Below are positions 8,320-15,455 of a DNA stretch of 42,039 bases, one piece after another; within the stretch, counting starts at the first letter, position 1; every line of letters starts with the position of its first letter. The stretch lies in assembly GCF_029892155.1 (NCBI RefSeq), contig NZ_JARZAG010000044.1, forward strand, positions 1 to 42,039. The letters run 5' to 3'. A program made the position numbers and the translations under genes. The DNA comes from Kitasatospora sp. GAS204B (GTDB lineage: Bacteria; Actinomycetota; Actinomycetes; Streptomycetales; Streptomycetaceae). The notes below the pieces were generated by a model. The model searched no databases. It was not told where the DNA came from and worked only from the letters and a program-made list of their open reading frames with translations.

Positions 8320-8546
8320 GAACCTCACCCCCTCGGGGCGTCCCGTTCTAGCAGCGCGGGGCGACGGCCCGGGCTGCTCGTCACCCGGGGGTGGGCGTTT
8401 CGACTGGGCCGACCGGCTGCGCGGCTGGGTGGCCGAGCGACTCGGTGCCTGTGCGGCTGGGTGGGCGAGCGGCTGGGTGGGCGAGCGCCCGACCGCTGGA
8501 CCGGCATCCGTGTCCGAAACCGGGCAGGCGGCAGGGCGAGGCCATC

Positions 8547-8558
8547 TTGTCTATACAA
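8547..8558. promoter_or_regulatory. GntR/HutC-type operator candidate
   Basis: TTGTCTATACAA has TTGT/ACAA arms, and its core GTCTATAC fits the GTNTANAC pattern known for HutC-type GntR repressors. It is about 230 bp upstream of the symporter start and 155 bp upstream of the phosphoesterase start. No GntR gene is present in the window. Confidence 0.35.
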
Positions 8559-8656
8559 CTCACCTCAGATCCCGGCCATTTCGGCCAGCATGCGTTGGCC
8601 GACCGTTAGCCGCGAGGACAGCCCGGAGCGCTACTTATGACGTGGCACGGGCAAGA

Positions 8657-8677
8657 GAGTTGCCATCGACGCAACTC
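8657..8677. promoter_or_regulatory. Perfect inverted repeat upstream of phosphoesterase
   Basis: GAGTTGC (8657-8663) and GCAACTC (8671-8677) form a perfect 7-bp inverted repeat with a 7-bp spacer, ending 36 bp before the phosphoesterase ATG. The position suits an operator or a 5'-leader stem. I could not match it to a known regulator; it is not a PHO box. Confidence 0.4.
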
Positions 8678-8713
8678 GGCGCGATGGCGAACGACTGAAG
8701 GGTCGGCGGACAT

Positions 8714-10507
8714 ATGAGACGACTTTGGCGAGCACTGGGCGCGGTTCTCGCCCTGCTGGGCGCGCTGATCACGGTGCAGCCCGCGAGCGCGGCTGCCACC
8801 AGCGGCAACCTGATCGTGAACGGCAGTGCCGAGGCGGGCTACTGCACCAAGGACTGGACCGCTGCCACCACCATGCCGGGCTGGACGGTGCTCTCCGGCA
8901 GCCCGGACGTGGTCTGCTACTCGGTCGGCAGCTTCGGCCACCCGGCCAGCCCGGCGCCCGGCAACGCCTTCTTCGCCCCCGGCAACCAGGGTGACGGCGC
9001 GATGGAGCAGACCGTGGACGTCTCCTCCGCCGCCGGCGCCATCGACGGCGGCGGCATCAGCTACAACCTCTCGGGCTGGCTGGGCGGTTGGACCAGCTAC
9101 GCGGGCAACGTCCAGGTCTCGCTGAAGTTCCAGGACGCCTCGGGCGCGCAGCTCGGTTCGACCGCGAACCTGCCCACGGTCTCGGCCGCGGACCGCTCCA
9201 ACACCACCGAGTTCCTGGCCCGCGCCAGCACCGGCGCCGTCCCGGCCGGCACCCGCTCGATCCAGGTCGAGGCCCAGTTCCTGCAGAGCTCGGGCGAGTC
9301 CGGCTACCTGGACAACCTCTCGTTGACCCTGAACACCCCGGTCACCGCCGCCACCCTGGCGCCGCCGGTCTCCAAGGTGCCGGGCTACGACCACGTCTTC
9401 ATGGTCATGATGGAGAACACCGACTACTCGGCGGTGATGGGCGACCCGACCGACACGCCGTACATCCACAGTCTGATGGCGCAGGGCGCGTCGATGAACA
9501 ACTACCACGCCGTGTACCACCCGAGCGACGAGAACTACCTGGCCGTCGCGGGCGGTGACACCTACACCACCGGTGCCACCTACTGGCCGAACATCAACGC
9601 GCCGGGCACCAACCTGGGCGACAAGCTCGACGCCGCCGGCAAGAGCTGGAAGGCGTACGAGCAGGGCATGGGCACCCCCTGCAACACCACCACCCAGTAC
9701 GACGCCAAGTACGAGCCGGACGACGCCCCGTTCATCAACTACACCGATGTCAGCGGCAACGCGTCCCGCTGCGCCGCGCACCTGTTCGACACCACTCAGC
9801 TGACCACCGACCTGAAGAGCGCGGCCACCACCCCGGCCTTCTCCTGGGTCGCCGCCGACGACTACTACGACGGCGAGGCCTCCGGCAACGGCAACACCAC
9901 CAGCCTGCAGACCCAGGACGGTTGGCTGAAGCAGACGCTGGCGCCGATCATGCAGTCGCCGGCCTGGACCACCCAGAAGTCGCTGCTGATCCTCACCTGG
10001 GACGAGGACACCAGCAACGCCGACAACCAGGTGGCCGCGGTCGTCGACGGCTCGCAGGGCACCGTCCCGGCCGGCACCACCAGCGCCAGCCGCTACGACC
10101 ACTACAGCACCGCCCGCACCATCGAGGCGGCGCTGGGCCTGCCCGGCATCACCGCCAACGACACCTACGCGACCCCGCTGAACGACGCCTTCGCGCCCAC
10201 CACCGCCCCGGCGCCGACCACCACGCTGACCACCGGCACGCCGAGCGTCGCCAACGGCTCGAGCGTCACCTTCCAGTACGCGACGCCGGCCGCGACCACC
10301 AGCTCGACCAACTGGATCGGCATCTACCCGGCCGGCGCGACGCCCGGTTCGCAGTCCTCGATCACCTGGCAGTACGCGCCGAACGGCAGCGGCAGCCTGA
10401 CCTTCGACACCACCAAGCTCAACGGTCCGGGCAGCTATGACGTCTGGTACCTCTACAACGACGGCTACACGGCGCTCGCCGGCCCGCTCACCCTCACCGT
10501 GAGCTGA
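8714..10507 (+). CDS. Secreted phosphoesterase (PF04185-type, alkaline phosphatase fold)
   Basis: 597 residues, exported. A signal peptide is clear: MRRLWRALG, a hydrophobic core and probable cleavage after ASA near residue 30. Residues 32-210 form a beta-rich region (NLIVNGSAEAG, GYLDNLSLTL) resembling carbohydrate-binding or DUF642-like domains. Residues about 225-495 are the phosphoesterase domain: YDHVFMVMMENTDYSAVMG with the metal-binding Glu-Asn, a Thr/His-rich active-site region, and ILTWDEDTSNADN near its end. Residues about 510-597 form an Ig-like domain (SSTNWIGIYPAG, YDVWYLYNDGY) like those attached to secreted phosphatases. The family includes phospholipases C and acid phosphatases, so the substrate is open. 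The ATG at 8714 has a weak GGCGGA site. Phosphate scavenging at the cell surface is an inference. Confidence 0.9.
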   Translation: MRRLWRALGAVLALLGALITVQPASAAATSGNLIVNGSAEAGYCTKDWTAATTMPGWTVLSGSPDVVCYSVGSFGHPASPAPGNAFFAPGNQGDGAMEQTVDVSSAAGAIDGGGISYNLSGWLGGWTSYAGNVQVSLKFQDASGAQLGSTANLPTVSAADRSNTTEFLARASTGAVPAGTRSIQVEAQFLQSSGESGYLDNLSLTLNTPVTAATLAPPVSKVPGYDHVFMVMMENTDYSAVMGDPTDTPYIHSLMAQGASMNNYHAVYHPSDENYLAVAGGDTYTTGATYWPNINAPGTNLGDKLDAAGKSWKAYEQGMGTPCNTTTQYDAKYEPDDAPFINYTDVSGNASRCAAHLFDTTQLTTDLKSAATTPAFSWVAADDYYDGEASGNGNTTSLQTQDGWLKQTLAPIMQSPAWTTQKSLLILTWDEDTSNADNQVAAVVDGSQGTVPAGTTSASRYDHYSTARTIEAALGLPGITANDTYATPLNDAFAPTTAPAPTTTLTTGTPSVANGSSVTFQYATPAATTSSTNWIGIYPAGATPGSQSSITWQYAPNGSGSLTFDTTKLNGPGSYDVWYLYNDGYTALAGPLTLTVS

Positions 10508-10531
10508 CCGACGACGGACCGCGAAGCCGAT

Positions 10532-10573
10532 GGCGGCCGGCAGCACTCCCGCAGGGGGGTGCGGCCGGCCGCC
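10532..10573. terminator. Bidirectional terminator hairpin
   Basis: GGCGGCCGGC (10532-10541) pairs perfectly with GCCGGCCGCC (10564-10573). The loop can extend the stem through CACTCCC against GGGGGGTG. It lies between convergent stops of the phosphoesterase and SpoIIE phosphatase genes. Confidence 0.8.
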
Positions 10574-10593
10574 GTCATGGTTGCCGGGCCCCG

Positions 10594-12213
10594 TCAGCCG
10601 CGACCCGGCTCCTGCGGTGGCCGGGCGCGGGCCGCGAGCAGGGCCGTGTCGTCCTGGGCCGGGGTGGCGGCGAGTTGGTGCAGGACGGTGTCCAGCAGGT
10701 CCTCCAGGTCGGCGCCGGCTTGCAGGGGCAGGTCGGCGAGCCGGGCCAGTGAGACGTCGATGTCCTCGTGGCGGCGCTCCACCAGGCCGTCGGTGTAGAG
10801 CAGCAGCACCTGGGCGGGCAGCAGGGGGCGGGTGACCTGTGCGTAGTCGGCCAGCCCGCTGCCCAGGGGTGGACCGGTGGGCAACTCAACGAGTTCGGTG
10901 GGCAGGCCGGGGGTGATCAGGGCGGGCGGCAGGTGGCCGGCGCTGGCGAAGGTCCAGCGTCGGCGGTTGGGGTCGGCCAGGGCGAGCAGGCAGGTGGCGG
11001 GGCGGGCGGTCTCGTTCTCCGAGATCAGCGCGTCCAACTGACGCAGGATCCGATGCGGCGGCAGGTCCATGCTGGCGGTGTAGCGGAGCATCGAGCGGTA
11101 GGTGCTCATGTCGACGGCCGCCTCGACGCCGTGGCCCATCACGTCGCCGATCACCAGCAGGGTCCGCCCGAACGGCAGCCGGACGGCCTCGTACCAGTCG
11201 CCGCCGACCACCGAGCTGCTGCCGGACGGCAGGTAGCGGGTGGCCAGTTGCAGGTTGGGGTGCGGGGTGGCCGGGTCGGCGAGCAGGGCCCGCTGCAGGT
11301 CCAGCGCGACGCCCTGGGAGCTGGTGTAGCGCAGCGCGTTGTCGATGCTGAGCGCGGCGTGCCCGCACAGGTCCTCGATCAGCACCAGGCCCTCGCCGCC
11401 GAACTCCGGTGCGGCGGCGCCCGGTCGGGCCAGCCAGAGGATGCCGACGGTGCGTCCGCGCGCGATCAGCGGGACGGCCAGCGACTGCTCGGCGCCGCCC
11501 GGCGCGGCGAGTTCGGCGGGCGCCTCGCCGAGCACCGGTTGGCCGGTGGTCAGGCACTGGGCGGCCACGGAGTCGTCGCCGTACCGCACGCTCTCGCCGG
11601 GCTGGGCCAGGCCGGCCAGCCGTGGCGTGAGCGCGGGAGTGGCCGCCAGCGCGGCGCGGTGCAGCCGGATCCGGCCGGTGACAGTACCGGAGTGGCTGCC
11701 CGGCAGCAGGTCGACGGCCGCGAACTCGGCGATGCCGGTGTCCACCGCGAACCGGGCCAGCTCGATGCAGGTGGTGTCCGCGTCCAGCGTGCTGCCGATC
11801 CGGTCGGCGGCGGTCTTCAGCAGGGTCAGCCGGGCCCGGACCTGCTCGTCGGCGGCGACCGTGACCAGCACCCCCGCCGCCGCGTGGTCGGACTCCAGGC
11901 GGCGGCAGCGCAGCGTCACCCCTGGGCCCAGGCTCAGCTCGGCGGACTGCGCCCCGGCGAGCGCCTGTCGGAGCGCCGGCCCGAGCTCGCGCAGCGAGGT
12001 GTCGGCCACCGGGTGGCCGAGCAGTTCGGCGGCCGAGCAGCCGGTCAGGGCGAGAAAGGCGAGGTTGGCCCGCACCCAGCGCAGCTCCGGATCCACGATG
12101 GCCAGGCCCACCGGCGCGCTGTCGAACGCGGCGCGCACCAGGGCGGCCTCGCCCGCGACGGCCGGCTCGCCGTGTGCGGAGTCGGCGTTCTGGCCCGAGG
12201 TCTCGGCGTGCAC
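10594..12213 (-). CDS. PAS-GAF-SpoIIE (PP2C-type) protein phosphatase
   Basis: 539 residues. Proteins of this type dephosphorylate anti-anti-sigma factors in response to a sensed signal. Domains: PAS about 22-125 (FDSAPVGLAIVDPELRWVRANLAFLALTG); GAF about 135-310, ending LIEDLCGHAALSIDNALRY; SpoIIE/PP2C about 325-530 with VGGDWYEAV, IGDVMGHGVEA, FASAGHLPP, LLLYTDGLVE and AQDDTALL, so all metal-binding Asp motifs are present. The start is GTG 12213 with AGGAG 7 nt upstream; the frame is open to 12537 but that stretch covers tandem repeats and has no ribosome site. No membrane segment or anti-sigma kinase domain is seen. It is a single gene, divergent from the encapsulin operon, and its partner must lie elsewhere. 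Confidence 0.92.
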   Translation of the reverse strand: MHAETSGQNADSAHGEPAVAGEAALVRAAFDSAPVGLAIVDPELRWVRANLAFLALTGCSAAELLGHPVADTSLRELGPALRQALAGAQSAELSLGPGVTLRCRRLESDHAAAGVLVTVAADEQVRARLTLLKTAADRIGSTLDADTTCIELARFAVDTGIAEFAAVDLLPGSHSGTVTGRIRLHRAALAATPALTPRLAGLAQPGESVRYGDDSVAAQCLTTGQPVLGEAPAELAAPGGAEQSLAVPLIARGRTVGILWLARPGAAAPEFGGEGLVLIEDLCGHAALSIDNALRYTSSQGVALDLQRALLADPATPHPNLQLATRYLPSGSSSVVGGDWYEAVRLPFGRTLLVIGDVMGHGVEAAVDMSTYRSMLRYTASMDLPPHRILRQLDALISENETARPATCLLALADPNRRRWTFASAGHLPPALITPGLPTELVELPTGPPLGSGLADYAQVTRPLLPAQVLLLYTDGLVERRHEDIDVSLARLADLPLQAGADLEDLLDTVLHQLAATPAQDDTALLAARARPPQEPGRG

Positions 12214-12231
12214 CGTCTTTCTCCTGCCCTC

Positions 12232-12281
12232 CTGCCCCCGCGGGCAAAACCGCACCTCTGCCCCCGCGGGCAAAACCGCAC
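12232..12281. repeat. 24-bp direct repeats upstream of SpoIIE phosphatase
   Basis: Two identical 24-bp copies lie at 12232-12255 and 12258-12281 (26-bp period). Each contains the palindromic core CCCGCGGG followed by CAAAACCGCAC. A diverged third copy (CGGGCGAAACGCA) is visible near 12298-12318. They end about 20 bp upstream of the minus-strand GTG start at 12213, suitable for operator sites or a repeated leader. Confidence 0.7.
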
Positions 12282-12722
12282 TCCGTCCATGATCGCGCCG
12301 CCTCGGGCGAAACGCATCAAGGAGCGAGCTGTCGCCCAGTGTGCCTGGCCTGCCATGGTGACGCACCATCGGGGCCGACGGGCGGTGACCCGCTGAGCGA
12401 TCGTCAGGAGGCGTGCGGCGAAACCGGTTGCGACCTGCTGGGCGCGCCCGGCGGTGTGGTGGCGGATTGTAGGGGGCCGGGGCCGCACCGTGTTCGGGGC
12501 TCGTCATGATCAAGCCACTGTCGATCATCGCGTCCACCCGGGCATTTAGCGGAATGATCGATTCCGTCTGTACTCGGTGTAGCTCCTGATATCCGCTCTG
12601 ACCTGGCGCGATGCCCCACTCGCGATCGTCGGGTCGAGGGCTGGAGGTTGGCGCGTTCGATCCGTACTGCTGTTCCCGGTGGGCTTATCGTTCTCACACC
12701 TGGCACGGGTGATCGAGAGCGG

Positions 12723-12751
12723 TTGCCCTTGCTGTACGCCGCCGCTATTGA
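12723..12751 (+). promoter_or_regulatory. Candidate promoter of the 2-MIB operon
   Basis: TTGCCC (12723-12728) and TATTGA (12746-12751) are spaced by 17 bp, an acceptable match to the vegetative sigma pattern. It lies 38 bp before the encapsulin ATG. The palindrome GGGCATGCCC begins 4 bp downstream, where a repressor could block initiation. Confidence 0.4.
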
Positions 12752-12789
12752 CATGGGCATGCCCTCATTCTCTCCCCTGGAGCGCCTCG

Positions 12790-14229
12790 ATGACGATAGA
12801 ACCGGACGCCACCCCCGCCGCCGCCCCCACCCAGTTCAGCCTGAGCACCGCCGCCGCGCGCACCCTGACCACCACCACCAAGTCCGTGCCCCAGATGCGC
12901 GGCATCACCTCACGCTGGCTGCTGCGCCGGCTCCCGTGGGTGCAGGTGTCCGGCGGCACCTACCGGGTCAACCGGCGGCTCTCGCTGGCCGTCGGCCGCG
13001 GCCGGGTCGGCTTCGTCCAGTCCGGGGCGGACGACGTCCGGATCATCCCCGAGACGCTGCGCGAACTGCCGGTGCTGCGCGAGTTCGGCGACGACGCGCT
13101 GCTGACCGAGCTGGCCGGCCGGTTCGTGGTGCGGGAGTTCCGCGCGGGCGAGGTGATCGCGGAGCGCGGCCGGCCGGTGGAGGAGGTCTTCGTCATCGCG
13201 CACGGCCGGATGGAGCGGATCGCGGCCGGCAAGTACGGCGACGAGGAGAAGACCATCGGCGTCCTGGCCGACGGCGACCACCTGGGTGACGAGGCCCTGC
13301 TGGACCTGGGGGCCGGCAGCGCGCGCGGGGCCGCGCCGCGCTGGAGTGCCACGGTCAGGGCCGCCACCGCCGGGACGCTGCTGGTGCTGCGCTGGGACGC
13401 CTTCCTCGACCTGTTCGACCGCTCCGCCGAACTGCGCGAGCAGGTCGGCAAGTTCGTCGCCAACAGCGAGCGGCGGGTGAACTCCAAGGGCGAGGTGGAG
13501 GTCGCCGTCGCCGCCGGGCACGAGGGCGAGGCGGAGATCCCCGGCTCCTTCGTGGACTACGAGCTCTCGCCGCGCGAGTACGAACTCTCGCTCACCCAGA
13601 CCATCCTGCGGATGCACACCCGGGTCGCCGACCTCTACAACGACCCGATGAACCAGCTCGAGGAACAACTGCGGCTGACCGTCGAGGAGATCCGCGAGCG
13701 CCAGGAGTGGGAGCTGCTGAACAACCGTCAGTTCGGCCTGCTCCACAACGCCGCCTACGACCAGCGGATCAACACCTGGTCCGGGCCGCCCACTCCGGAC
13801 GACATGGACGACCTGCTCTCGATGCGGCGCGGCACCGACCTCTTCCTCGCCCACCCCAAGGCCATCGCGGCGTTCTTCCGCGAGTGCACCAAGCGCGGCA
13901 TCTACCCGGACAGCACCACGGTCGACGGTCACCAGGTGCCGGCCTGGCGCGGCGTGCCGATCTTCCCCAGCGGCAAGATCCCGATCACCGGCGGGCACAC
14001 CTCCTCGATCCTCGCGATGCGCACCGGCGAGAAGGACCAGGGGGTCATCGGGTTGCACCAGACCGGCATTCCCGACGAGTTCGAGCCCAGCCTGAACGTC
14101 CGTTTCATGGGGATCGACGACAAGGCGATCATGCGCTACCTGGTGACCGCCTACTACTCGGTGGCGATCCTGGTCCAGGACGCCGTCGGGGTCCTGGAGA
14201 ACGTCGACATCGCCGCGCCGAGGTCCTGA
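12790..14229 (+). CDS. Family 2B encapsulin shell protein with cNMP-binding insert
   Basis: 479 residues. Family 2B encapsulins build HK97-fold protein shells around an enzyme cargo; those beside 2-MIB synthase package that enzyme. Seen: an N-terminal arm and first shell segment at 1-95 (LRRLPWVQVSGGTYRVNRR); a cyclic-nucleotide-binding domain inserted at about 96-228, with GDEALL at 166-171 and R184-W-S-A-T-V in the phosphate-binding cassette; and the remaining HK97 shell at about 255-479 (HTRVADLYNDPMNQLEEQLRLTVEEIRERQEWELLN, AYYSVAILVQDAVGVLENV). The ATG at 12790 has GGAG 7 nt upstream. The cargo gene starts 3 bp after its stop. The order matches the S. coelicolor SCO7699-7701 locus as I recall it. 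Whether a cyclic nucleotide binds, and what it would do, cannot be read here. Confidence 0.93.
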   Translation: MTIEPDATPAAAPTQFSLSTAAARTLTTTTKSVPQMRGITSRWLLRRLPWVQVSGGTYRVNRRLSLAVGRGRVGFVQSGADDVRIIPETLRELPVLREFGDDALLTELAGRFVVREFRAGEVIAERGRPVEEVFVIAHGRMERIAAGKYGDEEKTIGVLADGDHLGDEALLDLGAGSARGAAPRWSATVRAATAGTLLVLRWDAFLDLFDRSAELREQVGKFVANSERRVNSKGEVEVAVAAGHEGEAEIPGSFVDYELSPREYELSLTQTILRMHTRVADLYNDPMNQLEEQLRLTVEEIRERQEWELLNNRQFGLLHNAAYDQRINTWSGPPTPDDMDDLLSMRRGTDLFLAHPKAIAAFFRECTKRGIYPDSTTVDGHQVPAWRGVPIFPSGKIPITGGHTSSILAMRTGEKDQGVIGLHQTGIPDEFEPSLNVRFMGIDDKAIMRYLVTAYYSVAILVQDAVGVLENVDIAAPRS

Positions 14230-14232
14230 CCG

Positions 14233-15384
14233 GTGGCCGTCTTCGAAGCCCTGCCCCCCGCCCGGCCGGGACGGCCGCCGGCCCCTCCCGTCGCCCGCCG
14301 GCTGCCGACCGGACCGACCGGCCTGGGCACCTCGGCGGCCCGCGTCGGCGAGTTGCTGCGGCCACGCGGCGCGGCGGCCGGTTCGGCCGCCGCGCGGCCC
14401 GAGCGTGCCCGACCTGCCTCCGACGCCGCGCTGCCCGAGCTGTACTGCCCGCCGCACCTGCGCGACGATCCGGCGCTCGGCCAGGAGATCGACGACCGGC
14501 TGGTCCGCTGGGCCGAGCAGGTCGGCATCTACGCCGGCCAGTTGGAGAAGTTCCGCCACGCCGGCTACGGACGCCTGGTCATGCTCACCCACCCCGACAC
14601 CGACGACCCGGACCGGCTGCTGGCCGCGGCGCGCTGCATGGCGGCCGAGTTCGCCGTCGACGACTACTTCTGCGACGAGGCCGCCACCGGCGACCACCCC
14701 GAACGCCTCGGGCCGCAGCTGATGCTCGCCCAGTCGGCGATCGACCCGGCCCAGCTGCCAGGGCGCCACGCCGAGGCCTACCAGCGCGAGATGACCACCC
14801 AGCCCGTCTGGCACGCGCTGCGCGACTCCGTCGAGCGGCTCGCCGAGTACGCCAGCGGCGCCCAGATCACCCGCCTGCGCCAGGAGATCGCCGGGCTCTT
14901 CCTCGGCATGGACGCCGAGGCCGGCTGGCGGATCGGCGGTCGCCCGCCGGCCGTCTGGGAGTACCTGGCGAACCGTCAGATGAACAGCTTCCTGCCCTGC
15001 ATGACGCTGGTGGACACGATGGGCGGCTACGAGCTGCCCGCCACCGTCTACGGCAGCTCCGCGGTCCGCCGGGCCACCGTGCAGGCCGCGCTCGCCTCGG
15101 TGCTGCTCAACGACGTCTACTCGATGCGCAAGGAGGGCGGTGCGGCGGGCCTGGAGTACAACCTGCCCACCGTGATCGCGGCGGAGGAGGGCTGTTCGCT
15201 GGCCGAGGCCACCCACCGGGCCGCCGACCTGCACAACGAGCTCGTGCACTCCTTCGAGGCCGCCGCCGCCGCGCTCAGCGCCAGCGGCGACCCGCTGCTG
15301 ACCCGCTACCTGGGCGCGCTGTGGGCCTGGCTCGGCGGCAACAAGGAGTGGCACGCCAGCAGTCCCCGCTACAACCAGCCGTAA
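14233..15384 (+). CDS. 2-methylisoborneol synthase, encapsulin cargo
   Basis: 383 residues. This class I terpene cyclase converts 2-methyl-geranyl diphosphate to 2-methylisoborneol, an earthy odorant. Seen: a Pro/Arg/Ala-rich, probably disordered N-terminus at 1-65 containing GPTGLGTSAAR at 27-37; the metal-binding D143-D144-YFCD-E149; the second metal motif N293-D-VYS297-MRK-E301; and an RY pair near the end (SSPRYNQP). All catalytic ligands are present. In Family 2B systems the disordered N-terminus acts as the cargo-loading domain; assigning that role to residues 1-65 here is inference from the family. The GTG start at 14233 has GAGG 9 nt upstream and is 3 bp from the shell-protein stop, so the two are probably translated in a coupled way. 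Confidence 0.95.
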   Translation: MAVFEALPPARPGRPPAPPVARRLPTGPTGLGTSAARVGELLRPRGAAAGSAAARPERARPASDAALPELYCPPHLRDDPALGQEIDDRLVRWAEQVGIYAGQLEKFRHAGYGRLVMLTHPDTDDPDRLLAAARCMAAEFAVDDYFCDEAATGDHPERLGPQLMLAQSAIDPAQLPGRHAEAYQREMTTQPVWHALRDSVERLAEYASGAQITRLRQEIAGLFLGMDAEAGWRIGGRPPAVWEYLANRQMNSFLPCMTLVDTMGGYELPATVYGSSAVRRATVQAALASVLLNDVYSMRKEGGAAGLEYNLPTVIAAEEGCSLAEATHRAADLHNELVHSFEAAAAALSASGDPLLTRYLGALWAWLGGNKEWHASSPRYNQP

Positions 15385-15386
15385 CC

Positions 15387-15412
15387 AGGCATGGCCATTC
15401 CTGGCCATGCCT
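15387..15412. promoter_or_regulatory. Perfect hairpin between 2-MIB synthase and methyltransferase
   Basis: AGGCATGGCCA (15387-15397) and TGGCCATGCCT (15402-15412) form an 11-bp perfect stem with a TTCC loop, starting 2 bp after the synthase stop. It is followed by repeated GACCATTCCT words up to the ribosome site of the next gene. It may be an attenuator or RNA stability element rather than a full terminator, since the next gene needs expression for the same pathway. Confidence 0.6.
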
Positions 15413-15455
15413 GACCACACCCGACCATTCCTGACCATTCCTGAGGACGGACATC

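Larger units (their letters stand above)
8320..8713. promoter_or_regulatory. Divergent symporter / phosphoesterase intergenic region
   Basis: 394 bp without a credible gene. A G-rich tandem repeat lies at 8421-8484: 16-bp units GCGGCTGGGTGGGCGA at 8453-8468 and 8469-8484, with a copy carrying one mismatch at 8421-8436. Further on are two operator-like inverted repeats, listed separately. No promoter pair was convincing. Confidence 0.5.
12214..12789. promoter_or_regulatory. Divergent SpoIIE / encapsulin intergenic region
   Basis: 576 bp without a supportable gene. The left part has a tandem repeat upstream of the phosphatase. The right part (12530-12760) is less GC-rich and carries a promoter candidate for the 2-MIB operon plus two symmetric elements: TCAC (12694-12697) and GTGA (12709-12712) as an inverted pair, and the 10-bp palindrome GGGCATGCCC at 12755-12764, which overlaps the expected transcription start. 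Confidence 0.5.

Noticed and set aside
8421..8484. G-rich 16-bp repeats considered as a CRISPR or attachment site
   Set aside because: Two of the three copies are directly adjacent with no spacer between them, and there are no cas or integrase genes. It is a simple tandem repeat.
8560..8713. A PHO box before the secreted phosphoesterase
   Set aside because: I looked for paired GTTCACC-like units and found none good enough to report.
12214..12537. An N-terminal extension of the SpoIIE phosphatase to 12537
   Set aside because: The extension is Arg/Pro-rich, covers direct repeats and lacks a ribosome site; GTG 12213 has AGGAG at a good distance.
12910..15438. An 842-residue minus-strand open frame opposite the encapsulin and 2-MIB synthase genes
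   Set aside because: It is compositionally a mirror frame, and the plus strand carries complete and recognisable families.
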